Made by a program: the position numbers and the translations under genes
Notes under the pieces: generated by a model
Told to the model about the DNA's origin: nothing
What the model saw: only the letters and a program-made list of their open reading frames with translations
Databases searched by the model: none
Shown: positions 51,910-64,000 of the stretch, piece by piece
How the letters are laid out: every line of letters starts with the position of its first letter
Position numbering within the stretch: the first letter of the stretch is position 1
Source of the DNA: Hydractinia symbiolongicarpus
Lineage: Eukaryota > Cnidaria > Hydrozoa > Anthoathecata > Hydractiniidae
Direction: 5' to 3'
Length of the DNA: 64,000 bases
NCBI RefSeq assembly: GCF_029227915.1
Contig: NC_079880.1
Span: 17,256,001-17,320,000, forward strand

Positions 51910-54900
51910 AGGGAAAACGACTTATGACCTTGTAGTACATTGAGAATGGAAGGACTACACCAATGGTAACTTGCACAAGCACGCGGAACCGGGGGATTTA
52001 CGTGCTAAGCTTTTATTGGGAAAAAAAGGCCATAGCACAACCTTTAGAGGCCTGTGCATGTAGTTGACGGCGTTCTAAAGCCATGGCGCTGGCGAAAACA
52101 ACTTAGGACGTCGCAGTCCATGGAGAGTGGAAGGACTAGAGCAATGATTAACTGTGCAAGAGCGTGGAAACACGTGATTTACACGTAAGGCCTTTATTAG
52201 CCGGAAAAAGTCCATATTACGGCCTTTAGAGGCCTGTGCATATAGTTAACGGCGTTCTAAAGCCATGGTGCCAAAGAGAATGACTTAAGACGTCGTAGTC
52301 CATGTAGGATGGATAGACTAGAAAAATGGTAACATGTGCAAGCGCGTGGAAACACGTGATTTACGTGTAAGGCCTTTACTAGACGGCAAAAGGCCATATT
52401 ACTGCATTTAGAGTCCTGTGCATTTAGTTGACGGCGTTCTAAAGCCATGGTGCCAAGGAAAGCGACTTAGGACAGCAGTAGTCCATTGAGACTTGACGGA
52501 GTAGACCAATGGTAACCTGCACAGACACGTAGAACCACGTGATTTACATGCTAAGCCTTTATTAGGCAACAAAAGGCCATATTACGGTCTCTAGATTCAT
52601 GTGCATGTAGTTGACGGCGTTCTAAACCCATGGCTCTGGCGAAAAAGACTTAAGACGTCGTAGTCCATTGAGAGTAGAAGGACTAGACCAATGGTAACCT
52701 GTGCAAGAGCGTGGAAACACGTGATTTACACGTAAGGCCTTCATTAGGCATGTAAGAAGCATATTGTAACCTTTAGAGGCCTGTGCATGTAGTTGACGGC
52801 GTTGTGAAGCCATAGTGCCAAAGAAAACGACTTAGGACGCAGTAGTCCATGGAGAGTGGAAGGACTAGACCATTGATAACCTGTGCAAGAGCGTGGAAAC
52901 ACGTGATTTACACGCAAGGCCTTAATTAGGCTGCAAAACGCTATATTATGGCTTTTAGAGGCCTGTGCATGTAGTTGACAGAGTTCTAAAGCCATGGTGC
53001 CAAGGAAAACGACTTAAGACGTCGTAGTCCATGTAGGATGGATGCACTAGAAAAATGGTAACCTGCGCAAGAACGTGGGAGTACGTAATATACGCGTAAG
53101 GCCTTTAGTGGCCGGCAAAAGTCCATATTACGGTCTTTAGAGGCCTGTGCATGTAGTTGACGGAGATCTAAAGCCATGATGCCACGGAAGGCGACGTACG
53201 ACCTTGTAGTTCATTGAGAGTGAAGGGGATAGACCAATGGTAACCTGCACAAGCACGTGGAACCGGGGGATTTACGTGTAAGGCTTTAATTAGGAGGCAA
53301 AAGCCACATTACGGCCTTTAGAGGCCTGTGCATGTAGTTGACGGCGTTCTAAACCCATGGCTCTTGAGAAAATGACTTAAGACGTCGTAGTCCATGTAGG
53401 ATGGATGTACTAGAAAAATGGTAACATGTGCAAGCGCGTGGAAACACGTGATTTACGTGTAAGGCCTTTACTAGACGGCAAAAGGCCATATTACGGCATT
53501 TGGAGGCCTGTGCATGTTGTTGACGGCGTTCTAAAGCCATGGTGCCAAGGAAAGCGACTTAGGACAGCAGTAGTCCATTGAGACTTGACGGAGTAGACCA
53601 ATGGTAACCTGCACAGACACGTAGAACCACATGATTTACATGCTAAGCCATTATTAGGCAACAAAAGGCCATATTACGGTCTCTAGATTTATGTGCATGT
53701 AGTTGACGGCGTTCTAAACCCATGGCTCTGGCGCAAACGACTTAAGACGTCGTAGTCCATTAAGAGTAGAAGGACTAGGCCAAGGGTAACCTGTGCGAGA
53801 ACGTGGAAACACGTGATTTACACGTAAGGCCTTCATTAGGCATGTAAGAAGCATATTGTAACCTTTAGAGGCCTGTGCATGTAGTTGACGGCGTTGTAAA
53901 GCCATAGTGCCAAAGAAAACGACTTAGGACGCAGTAGTCCATTGAGAGTTGAAGGAGTAGACCAATGGTAACCTGCACAGCCACGTAGAACCACGTGACT
54001 TACGTTTCAAGCCTTTATTAGGCATATAAAAAGCATAATGCAACCTTTAGAGGCCTGGGCATAAAGTTGACGATGTTCTAAAGCCATGGCGCTGCGGAAA
54101 ACGACTTAGGACGTCGCACTCCATGGAGAGTGGAAGGACTAGACCAATGGTAACCTGTGCAAGACCCTGGGAGCACCTAATTTACGCGTAAGGCCTTTAT
54201 TAGCTGGCAAAAAGCCATATTACAACCTTTAGAGGTGTGTGCATGTAGTTGACGGCGTTGTAAAGCCAAGGTGCTAGGGAAAACAACTTAGTACGTCGCA
54301 GTCCATGGAGAGATGAAGGACTAGACCAATGATAACCTGTGCAAGAGCGTGGAAACACGTGATTTAGACGCAAGGCCTTTATTCGGCGGCAAAACGCCAT
54401 ATTATGGCTTTTAGAAGCCTGTGCATGTAGTTGACAGAGTTCTAAAGCCATGGTGCCAAGGAAAACGACTTATGACCTTGTAGTCCATTGAGAGTGGAAG
54501 GACTACACCAATGGTAACTTGCACAAGCACGCGGAACCGGGGGATTTACGTGTAAGGTTTTTATTAGGCGGCAAGAGGCCATATTACGGCCTTTAGAGGC
54601 CTGTGCATGTAGTTTACGGCGTTCTAAAGCCATGGTGCGAGGGAAAACGACTTATGACCTTGTAGTACATTGAGAATGGAAGGACTACACCAATGGTAAC
54701 TTGCACAAGCACGCGGAACCGGGGGATTTACGTGCTAAGCCTTTATTGGGAACAAAAGGCCATATCACAACCTTTAGAGGCCTGTGCATGTAGTTGACGG
54801 CGTTCTAAAGCCATGGCGCTGGCGAAAACAACTTAGGACGTCGCAGTCCATGGAGAGTGGAAGGACTAGACCAATACTAACCTGTGCAAGAGCGTGGAAA

Positions 54901-55817
54901 CACGTGATTTACACGCAAGGTCTTTATTAGGCGGCAAAACGCCACATCATGGCTTTTAGAGGCCTGTGCATGTAGTTGACAGAGTTCTAAAGCCTTGGTG
55001 CCAGGGAAAGCGACGTACGACCTTGTAGTCCATTAAGAGTGGAAGGACTAGACCAATAGTAACCTGCACAAACCCGTGGAACCGGGGGATTTACGTGTAA
55101 GGCCTTTATTAGGCAGCAAACGCCATATTACGGCCTTTAGAGGCCTGCACTTGTAGTTGACGGCGTTCCAAATCCATGGCTCTGGGGAAAAAGACTTAAG
55201 ACGTCGTAGTCCAGTGAGAGTAGAAGGACTAGACCAATGGTACCCTGTTCAAGAGCGTGGAAACACGTGATTTACACGTAAGGCGTTTATTAGGCATGTA
55301 AGAAGCATATTGTAACCTTTAGAGGCCTGTGCATGTAGTTGACGGCGTTCTAAAGCCATGGTGCCAAGGAAAACGACTTAAGACGTCGTAGTCCATGTAG
55401 GATGGATGGACTAGAAAAATGGTAACCTGCGCAAGAACGTGGGAGCACGTAATATACGCGTAAGGCCTTTAGTGGCCGGCAAAAGTCCATATTACGGCCT
55501 TTAGAGGCCTGTGCATGTAGTTTACGGCGTTCTAAAGCCATGGTGCCAGGGAAAACGACTTATGACCTTTTAGTACATTGAGAATGGAAGGACTACACCA
55601 ATGGTAACTTGCACAAGCACGTGGAACCGGGGGATTTACGTGTAAGGTATTTATTAGGCAGCAAAACGCCATATTATGGCTTTTAGAGGCCTGTGCATGT
55701 AGTTGACAGAGTTCTAAAGCCATGGTGCCAAGGAAAACGACTTAAGACGTCGTAGTCCATGTAGGATGGAAGGACTAGACCAATGGTAACCTGCACAAGC
55801 ACGTGGAACCAGGGGAT
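51910..55817. repeat. Recent duplication L, copy 1
   Basis: About 21 monomers repeated at 60093-64000 (offset 8183, 45 monomers). No difference was found in the stretches compared, including private variants such as GGGAAAAAAAGGCCATAGC, GCAATGATTAACTG, GGCTTTAATTAGGAGG, GGCCAAGGGTAACC and TTATTCGGCGGC. Weaker similarity extends left to about 51.83 kb. The region between the copies (55.8-60.1 kb) completes the 8183-bp period. Confidence 0.92.
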
Positions 55818-55858
55818 TTACGTGTAAGGCCTTTAGTGGCCGGCAAAAGTCCATATTA
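53794..55858. repeat. Duplication J, copy 2
   Basis: Shorter counterpart of 47249-49495. Near 55659 the monomer is chimeric: a left half like 48976-49114 and a right half like 49296-49340, joined in TTTATTAGGC. Differences elsewhere (for example CTTTTAGTACATTG for CTTGTAGTACATTG) show it is older than the end-of-window duplication that also contains it. Confidence 0.8.
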
Positions 55859-56341
55859 CGGTCTTTAGAGGCCTGTGCATGTAGTTGACGGCGTTCTAAA
55901 CTCATGGCTCTGGGGAAAAAGACTTAAGACGTCGTAGTCCATTGAAAGTAGAAGGACTAGACCAATGGTAACCTGTGCAAGAGCGTGGAAACACGTGATT
56001 TTCACGTAAGACCTTCATTAGGCGGTTAAATGCTATATTATGGCTTTTAGAGGCCTGTGCATGTAGTTGACAGAGTTCTAAAGCCATGGCGCTGGGGAAA
56101 ACAACTTAGAACGTCGCAGTCTATGCAGAGTGGAAGGAGTTGACCAATGGTAACCAGCACACACACGTGGAACCACGTGATTTTCGTGTATCGCCCTTAT
56201 TAGGGGGCAAAAGGCCATATTACGGTCTCTAGATTCATGTGCATGTAGTTGACGGCGTTCTAAACCCATGGCTCTGGGGAAAAAGACTTAAGACGTCGTA
56301 GTCCATTGAGAGTAGAAGGACTAGACCAATGGTAACCTGTG

Positions 56342-56937
56342 CAAGAGTGTGGAAACACGTTATTTACACGTAAGGCCTTCATTAGGCATGTAAGAAGCAT
56401 ATTGTAACCTTTAGAGGCCTATGCATGTAGTTGACGGCGTTGTAAAGCCATAGTGCCAAAGAAAACGACTTAGGACGCAGTAGTCCATTGAGAGTTGAAG
56501 GAGTAGACCAATGGTAACCTGCACAGCCACGTAGAACCACGTGACTTACGTTTCAAGCCTTTATTAGGCATATAAAAAGCATAATGCAACCTTTAGAGGC
56601 CTGGGCATAAAGTTGACGATGTTCTAAAGCCATGGCGCTGCGGAAAACGACTTAGGACGTCGTACTCCATGGAGAGTGGAAGGACTAGACCAATGGTAAC
56701 CTGCGCAAGACCCTGGGAGCACCTAATTTACGCGTAAGGCCTTTATTAGCTGGCAAAAAGCCATATTACAGCCTTTAGAGGTGTGTGCATGTAGTTGACG
56801 GCGTTGTAAAGCCAAGGTGCCAAGGAAAATGACTTATAAGGCAGTAGTCCATTGAGAGTTGAAGGAGTAGACCAATGGTAACCTGAAAATGCACGTAGAA
56901 CCAGGGGATTTACGTGTAAGGCCTTTATTAGGCGGCA
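56342..56937. repeat. Duplication K, offset 3089 bp, copy 1
   Basis: Matches 59431-60026. Shared rare features are CAAGAGTGTGG, GGACGTCGTACTCCATGG, CAAGACCCTGGGAGC and ATGACTTATAAGGCAGTAG. A third, more diverged relative lies at about 49.6-50.2 kb. The divergence point at the right end (GGCGGCAAAAGCC here, GGCGGCAAGAGGCC there) is inside a monomer. Confidence 0.8.
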
Positions 56938-58437
56938 AAAGCCACATTACGGCCTTTAGAGGCCTGTGCATGTAGTTGACGGCGTTCTAAACCCATGGCT
57001 CTGGGGAAAATGACTTAAGACGTCGTAGTCCATTGAGAGTGGAAGGACTAGACCAATACTAAGCTGTGCAAGAGCGTGGAAACACGTGATTTACACGTAA
57101 GGCCTTTATTAGGCAACAAAACGCCATACTACGATTTTTAGAGGCCTGTGCATGTAGTTGACGATGTTCTAAAGCCATGGCGCTTGCGAAAACAACTTAG
57201 GACGTCGCAGTACGTGGAGAGTGGAAGGACTAGACCAATGATAACCTGCGCAAGAACGTGGGAGCACGTAATTTACGTGTAAGGCCTTTAATAGGCGGCA
57301 AAAGGCAATATTACGGCCTTTAGAGGTCTGTGCATGTAGTTGACGGAGTTCTAAAGCCAAGGTGCTAGGGAAAACGACTTATGACCTTGTAGTCCATTGA
57401 GAGTGGAAGGACTAGTCCAATGCTAACTTGCACAAGCATGCGAAACCGGGGGATTTACGTGTAAGGTTTTTATTAGGCGGCAAGAGGCCATATTACGGCC
57501 TTTAGAGGCTTGTGCATGTAGTTTCCGGCGTTCTAAAGCCATGGTGCCAGGGAAAACGACTTATGACCTTGCAGTACATTGAGAATGGAAGGACTACACC
57601 AATGGTAACTTGTACAAGCACGCGGAACCGGGGGATTTACGTGCTAAGCCTTTATTGGGAACAAAAGGCCATATCACAACCTTTAGAGGCCTGTGCATGT
57701 AGTTGACGGCGTTCTAAAGCCATGGCGCTGGCGAAAACAACTTAGGACGTCGCAGTCCATGGAGAGTGGAAGGACTAGACCATTGATAACCTGTGCAAGA
57801 GCGTGGAAACACGTGATTTACACGCAAGGCCTTTATTAGGCAGCAAAACGCCATATTATGGCTTTTAGAGGCCTGTGCATGTAGTTGACAGAGTTCTAAC
57901 GCCATGGTGGCAAGGAAAACGACTTATGACCTTGTAGTCTATTGAGTGTGGAAGGACTAGACCAATGGTAACCTGCACAAGCTCGTGGAACCGGGAAATT
58001 TACGTGTAAGGCCTTTAATAGGCGGCAAAAGGCCATATTACGGCTTTTAGAGGCCTGTGCATGTAGTTGACAGAGTTCTAAAGCCATGGCGCTGCGGAAA
58101 ACGACTTAGGACGTCGTACTCCATGGAGAGTGGAAGGACTAGACCAATGGTAACCTGCGCAAGACCCTGGGAGCACCTAATTTACGCGTAAGGCCTTTAT
58201 TAGCTGGCAAAAAGCCATATTACAGCCTTTAGAGGTGTGTGCATGTAGTTGACGGCGTTGTAAAGCCAAGGTGCCAAGGAAAATGACTTATGACCTTGTA
58301 GTACATTGAGAATGGAAGGACTACACCAATGGTAACCTGCACAAGCACGCGGAACCGGGGGATTTACGTACTAAGCCTTTATTGGGAACAAAAGGCCATA
58401 TCACAACCTTTAGAGGCCTGTGCATGTAGTTGACGGC

Positions 58438-59344
58438 GTTCTAAAGCCATGGTGCCAAGGAAAATGACTTAAGACGTCGTAGTCCATGTAGGATGGAAGG
58501 ACTAGACCAATGGTAACCTGCACAAGCACGTGGAACCAGAGGATTTACGTGTAAGGCCTTTAGTGGCCGGCAAAAGTCCATATTACGGCCTTTAGAGGCC
58601 TGTGCATGTAGTTGACGGAGTTCTAAAGCCATAATGCCAGGGAAGGCAACGTACGACCTTGTAGTCCATTGAGAGTGAAGGGGATAGACCAATGGTAACC
58701 TGCACAAGCACGTGGAACCAGGGGATTTACGTGTAAGGCCTTTATTAGGCGGCAAAAGCCACATTACGGCCTTTAGAGGCCTGTGCATGTATTTGACGGC
58801 GTTCTAAAGCCATGGCGCCGGCGAAAACAACTTAAGACGTCGCAGTCCATGGAGAGTGGAAGGACTAGACCAATGATAACCTGTGCAAAGGCGTGGAAAC
58901 ACGTGATTTACACGCAAGGCCTTTATTAGGCGGCAAAACGCCATATTATGGCTTTTAGAGGCCTGTGCATGTAGTTGACAGAGTTCTAAAGCCATGGTGC
59001 CAAGGAAAATGACTTAAGACGTCGTAGTCCATGTAGGATGGAAGGACTAGACCAATGGTAACCTGCACAAGCACGTGGAACCAGAGAATTTACGTGTAAG
59101 GCCTTTAGTGGCCGGCAAAAGTCCATATTACGGCCTTTAGAGGCCTGTGCATGTAGTTGACGGGGTTCTAAAGCCATGATGGTAGGGAAGGCGACGTACA
59201 ACCTTGTAGTCCATTGAGAGTGAAGGGGATAGACCAATGGTGACCTGCACAAGCACGTGGAACCGGGGGATTTACGTGTAAGGCTTTTATTAGGCGGCAA
59301 AAACCACATTACGGCCTTTAGAGGCCTGTGCATGTAGTTGACGG
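58438..59344. repeat. Trimer-spaced duplication (offset 545 bp)
   Basis: Positions 58438-58799 match 58983-59344, separated by one E-type monomer (58800-58982). Both carry GGAACCAGAG, the GCCTTTAGTGGCCGGC right half, and a 181-bp unit with GAGAGTGAAGGGGATAG. Similar unit orders occur near 36.25 and 45.35 kb. Confidence 0.8.
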
Positions 59345-59430
59345 CGTTCTAAACCCATGGCTCTGGGGAAAATGACTTAAGACGTCGTACTCCATTGGGA
59401 GTGGAAGGACTAGACCAATGGTAACCTGTG

Positions 59431-60026
59431 CAAGAGTGTGGAAACACGTCATTTACACGTAAGGCCTTCATTAGGCATGTAAGAAGCATATTGTAACCTT
59501 TAGAGGCCTATGCATGTAGTTGACGGCGTTGTAAAGCCATAGTGCCAAAGAAAACGACTTAGGACGCAGTAGTCCATTGAGAGTTGAAGGAGTAGACCAA
59601 TGGTAACCTGCACAGCCACGTAGAACCACGTGACTTACGTTTCAAGCCTTTATTAGGCATATAAAAAGCATAATGCAACCTTTAGAGGCCTGGGCATAAA
59701 GTTGACGATGTTCTAAAGCCATGGCGCTGCGGAAAACGACTTAGGACGTCGTACTCCATGGAGAGTGGAAGGACTAGACCAATGGTAACCTGCGCAAGAC
59801 CCTGGGAGCACCTAATTTACGCGTAAGGCCTTTATTAGCTGGCAAAAAGCCATATTACAGCCTTTAGAGGTGTGTGCATGTAGTTGACGGCGTTGTAAAG
59901 CCAAGGTGCCAAGGAAAATGACTTATAAGGCAGTAGTCCATTGAGAGTTGAAGGAGTAGACCAATGGTAACCTGAAAATGCACGTAGAACCAGGGGATTT
60001 ACGTGTAAGGCCTTTATTAGGCGGCA
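59431..60026. repeat. Duplication K, offset 3089 bp, copy 2
   Basis: Counterpart of 56342-56937. Its right end joins, in register, the segment that copies 51.8 kb onward, so this position is probably the left breakpoint of the last large duplication in the window. Confidence 0.8.
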
Positions 60027-60092
60027 AGAGGCCATATTACGGCCTTTAGAGGCCTGTGCATGTAGTTTACGGCGTTCTAAAGCCATGGTGCA

Positions 60093-63000
60093 AGGGAAAA
60101 CGACTTATGACCTTGTAGTACATTGAGAATGGAAGGACTACACCAATGGTAACTTGCACAAGCACGCGGAACCGGGGGATTTACGTGCTAAGCTTTTATT
60201 GGGAAAAAAAGGCCATAGCACAACCTTTAGAGGCCTGTGCATGTAGTTGACGGCGTTCTAAAGCCATGGCGCTGGCGAAAACAACTTAGGACGTCGCAGT
60301 CCATGGAGAGTGGAAGGACTAGAGCAATGATTAACTGTGCAAGAGCGTGGAAACACGTGATTTACACGTAAGGCCTTTATTAGCCGGAAAAAGTCCATAT
60401 TACGGCCTTTAGAGGCCTGTGCATATAGTTAACGGCGTTCTAAAGCCATGGTGCCAAAGAGAATGACTTAAGACGTCGTAGTCCATGTAGGATGGATAGA
60501 CTAGAAAAATGGTAACATGTGCAAGCGCGTGGAAACACGTGATTTACGTGTAAGGCCTTTACTAGACGGCAAAAGGCCATATTACTGCATTTAGAGTCCT
60601 GTGCATTTAGTTGACGGCGTTCTAAAGCCATGGTGCCAAGGAAAGCGACTTAGGACAGCAGTAGTCCATTGAGACTTGACGGAGTAGACCAATGGTAACC
60701 TGCACAGACACGTAGAACCACGTGATTTACATGCTAAGCCTTTATTAGGCAACAAAAGGCCATATTACGGTCTCTAGATTCATGTGCATGTAGTTGACGG
60801 CGTTCTAAACCCATGGCTCTGGCGAAAAAGACTTAAGACGTCGTAGTCCATTGAGAGTAGAAGGACTAGACCAATGGTAACCTGTGCAAGAGCGTGGAAA
60901 CACGTGATTTACACGTAAGGCCTTCATTAGGCATGTAAGAAGCATATTGTAACCTTTAGAGGCCTGTGCATGTAGTTGACGGCGTTGTGAAGCCATAGTG
61001 CCAAAGAAAACGACTTAGGACGCAGTAGTCCATGGAGAGTGGAAGGACTAGACCATTGATAACCTGTGCAAGAGCGTGGAAACACGTGATTTACACGCAA
61101 GGCCTTAATTAGGCTGCAAAACGCTATATTATGGCTTTTAGAGGCCTGTGCATGTAGTTGACAGAGTTCTAAAGCCATGGTGCCAAGGAAAACGACTTAA
61201 GACGTCGTAGTCCATGTAGGATGGATGCACTAGAAAAATGGTAACCTGCGCAAGAACGTGGGAGTACGTAATATACGCGTAAGGCCTTTAGTGGCCGGCA
61301 AAAGTCCATATTACGGTCTTTAGAGGCCTGTGCATGTAGTTGACGGAGATCTAAAGCCATGATGCCACGGAAGGCGACGTACGACCTTGTAGTTCATTGA
61401 GAGTGAAGGGGATAGACCAATGGTAACCTGCACAAGCACGTGGAACCGGGGGATTTACGTGTAAGGCTTTAATTAGGAGGCAAAAGCCACATTACGGCCT
61501 TTAGAGGCCTGTGCATGTAGTTGACGGCGTTCTAAACCCATGGCTCTTGAGAAAATGACTTAAGACGTCGTAGTCCATGTAGGATGGATGTACTAGAAAA
61601 ATGGTAACATGTGCAAGCGCGTGGAAACACGTGATTTACGTGTAAGGCCTTTACTAGACGGCAAAAGGCCATATTACGGCATTTGGAGGCCTGTGCATGT
61701 TGTTGACGGCGTTCTAAAGCCATGGTGCCAAGGAAAGCGACTTAGGACAGCAGTAGTCCATTGAGACTTGACGGAGTAGACCAATGGTAACCTGCACAGA
61801 CACGTAGAACCACATGATTTACATGCTAAGCCATTATTAGGCAACAAAAGGCCATATTACGGTCTCTAGATTTATGTGCATGTAGTTGACGGCGTTCTAA
61901 ACCCATGGCTCTGGCGCAAACGACTTAAGACGTCGTAGTCCATTAAGAGTAGAAGGACTAGGCCAAGGGTAACCTGTGCGAGAACGTGGAAACACGTGAT
62001 TTACACGTAAGGCCTTCATTAGGCATGTAAGAAGCATATTGTAACCTTTAGAGGCCTGTGCATGTAGTTGACGGCGTTGTAAAGCCATAGTGCCAAAGAA
62101 AACGACTTAGGACGCAGTAGTCCATTGAGAGTTGAAGGAGTAGACCAATGGTAACCTGCACAGCCACGTAGAACCACGTGACTTACGTTTCAAGCCTTTA
62201 TTAGGCATATAAAAAGCATAATGCAACCTTTAGAGGCCTGGGCATAAAGTTGACGATGTTCTAAAGCCATGGCGCTGCGGAAAACGACTTAGGACGTCGC
62301 ACTCCATGGAGAGTGGAAGGACTAGACCAATGGTAACCTGTGCAAGACCCTGGGAGCACCTAATTTACGCGTAAGGCCTTTATTAGCTGGCAAAAAGCCA
62401 TATTACAACCTTTAGAGGTGTGTGCATGTAGTTGACGGCGTTGTAAAGCCAAGGTGCTAGGGAAAACAACTTAGTACGTCGCAGTCCATGGAGAGATGAA
62501 GGACTAGACCAATGATAACCTGTGCAAGAGCGTGGAAACACGTGATTTAGACGCAAGGCCTTTATTCGGCGGCAAAACGCCATATTATGGCTTTTAGAAG
62601 CCTGTGCATGTAGTTGACAGAGTTCTAAAGCCATGGTGCCAAGGAAAACGACTTATGACCTTGTAGTCCATTGAGAGTGGAAGGACTACACCAATGGTAA
62701 CTTGCACAAGCACGCGGAACCGGGGGATTTACGTGTAAGGTTTTTATTAGGCGGCAAGAGGCCATATTACGGCCTTTAGAGGCCTGTGCATGTAGTTTAC
62801 GGCGTTCTAAAGCCATGGTGCGAGGGAAAACGACTTATGACCTTGTAGTACATTGAGAATGGAAGGACTACACCAATGGTAACTTGCACAAGCACGCGGA
62901 ACCGGGGGATTTACGTGCTAAGCCTTTATTGGGAACAAAAGGCCATATCACAACCTTTAGAGGCCTGTGCATGTAGTTGACGGCGTTCTAAAGCCATGGC

Positions 63001-64000
63001 GCTGGCGAAAACAACTTAGGACGTCGCAGTCCATGGAGAGTGGAAGGACTAGACCAATACTAACCTGTGCAAGAGCGTGGAAACACGTGATTTACACGCA
63101 AGGTCTTTATTAGGCGGCAAAACGCCACATCATGGCTTTTAGAGGCCTGTGCATGTAGTTGACAGAGTTCTAAAGCCTTGGTGCCAGGGAAAGCGACGTA
63201 CGACCTTGTAGTCCATTAAGAGTGGAAGGACTAGACCAATAGTAACCTGCACAAACCCGTGGAACCGGGGGATTTACGTGTAAGGCCTTTATTAGGCAGC
63301 AAACGCCATATTACGGCCTTTAGAGGCCTGCACTTGTAGTTGACGGCGTTCCAAATCCATGGCTCTGGGGAAAAAGACTTAAGACGTCGTAGTCCAGTGA
63401 GAGTAGAAGGACTAGACCAATGGTACCCTGTTCAAGAGCGTGGAAACACGTGATTTACACGTAAGGCGTTTATTAGGCATGTAAGAAGCATATTGTAACC
63501 TTTAGAGGCCTGTGCATGTAGTTGACGGCGTTCTAAAGCCATGGTGCCAAGGAAAACGACTTAAGACGTCGTAGTCCATGTAGGATGGATGGACTAGAAA
63601 AATGGTAACCTGCGCAAGAACGTGGGAGCACGTAATATACGCGTAAGGCCTTTAGTGGCCGGCAAAAGTCCATATTACGGCCTTTAGAGGCCTGTGCATG
63701 TAGTTTACGGCGTTCTAAAGCCATGGTGCCAGGGAAAACGACTTATGACCTTTTAGTACATTGAGAATGGAAGGACTACACCAATGGTAACTTGCACAAG
63801 CACGTGGAACCGGGGGATTTACGTGTAAGGTATTTATTAGGCAGCAAAACGCCATATTATGGCTTTTAGAGGCCTGTGCATGTAGTTGACAGAGTTCTAA
63901 AGCCATGGTGCCAAGGAAAACGACTTAAGACGTCGTAGTCCATGTAGGATGGAAGGACTAGACCAATGGTAACCTGCACAAGCACGTGGAACCAGGGGAT
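60093..64000. repeat. Recent duplication L, copy 2 (runs off the window)
   Basis: Copy of 51910-55817. The window ends inside it, so the full length of the duplicated unit is unknown. The left edge shows one mismatch at 60089 (GTGCAAGGG against GTGCCAGGG) before the identical stretch begins. Confidence 0.92.

Larger units (their letters stand above)
1..64000. repeat. Satellite DNA array, ~182-bp monomer, head-to-tail
   Basis: Every part of the window can be phased on the recurring landmarks TTCTAAAGCCATGG (or TTCTAAACCCATGG), GTAGTCCATTGAGAG, CAATGGTAACCTG, GTAAGGCCTTTATTAGG and TTTAGAGGCCTGTGCATG. These return about every 182 bp, giving roughly 350 monomers in a single orientation. No unrelated sequence, transposon, microsatellite tract or gap was seen. 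Adjacent monomers differ visibly, while monomers many kilobases apart can be nearly identical, which is the signature of multi-monomer (higher-order) duplication. Monomer length and array purity fit centromeric or heterochromatic satellites of plants or animals. I do not recognise the family, and centromere function is inference only. Confidence 0.98.

Noticed and set aside
1-64000. CRISPR array or bacterial repeat region
   Set aside because: Repeats abut with no unique spacers, and the unit is about 182 bp; this is satellite DNA.
1-64000. Assignment to a named satellite family or species (for example the roughly 180-bp satellites of Brassicaceae or Citrus)
   Set aside because: I do not recognise the monomer sequence, and length alone is not evidence; a database search of the monomer would decide.

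Overview
The whole 64 kb window is one uninterrupted, head-to-tail satellite DNA array. The monomer is about 182 bp, and roughly 350 copies are present. I find no protein-coding gene, RNA gene, transposon, CRISPR array or non-satellite spacer on either strand. This points to a nuclear chromosome of a eukaryote, most likely a centromeric or other heterochromatic block. The monomer length fits the nucleosome-scale satellites common at plant and animal centromeres. I do not recognise the monomer as a named family, so I assign neither species nor centromere function.

A typical monomer (phased here from TTCTAAAGCC or TTCTAAACCC) carries, in order: an NcoI-type CCATGG; a GACGTC or related block; a short dyad TAGTCC...GGACTA; a variable box that is either CACGTGATTT (E-type) or CCGGGGGATTT (G-type); the palindrome AAGGCCTT; and a strong dyad AAAGGCC-ATATTAC-GGCCTTT. 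Deletion variants of 162, 154 and 151 bp recur, and one pair of monomers is lengthened to about 209 bp by a 58-bp inverted insert. Nearly every full-length monomer leaves an open minus-strand frame of 63 codons that overlaps the next by 10 bp. I treat this as a by-product of the repeat.

Layout. Block I (about 1-26.2 kb) is built from two copies of an older 14-16 kb segment. Positions 1-1643 match 14107-15749 (offset 14106) and about 1630-9731 matches 17525-24900 (offset 15895, falling to 15169 after a four-monomer indel). The stretch 9.7-14.1 kb holds a smaller internal duplication (offset 1982), and 24.9-25.6 kb holds a tandem dimer of 364 bp. Block II (about 26.2-64 kb) has a different mix of monomers. 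It opens with an apparently identical tandem pair of 1272-bp heptamers (26222-28765). Next comes a 10.55-kb segment (28838-39388) followed directly by a second, shorter copy (39389-47248) that differs by whole-monomer indels, including a nested 1636-bp nonamer duplication seen only in the first copy. From 47 kb to the end there are overlapping duplications (offsets 6545/6363, 6728, 3089, 545), and finally a segment (51910-55817) repeated with no difference seen at 60093-64000 (offset 8183).

The parts do not act as genes. The picture is a satellite evolving by repeated in-register unequal exchange or gene conversion at scales of 1 to about 60 monomers, with rare replication-type errors such as the inverted insert. 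All coordinates of duplications come from reading and comparing the sequence by eye; percent identities were not computed.
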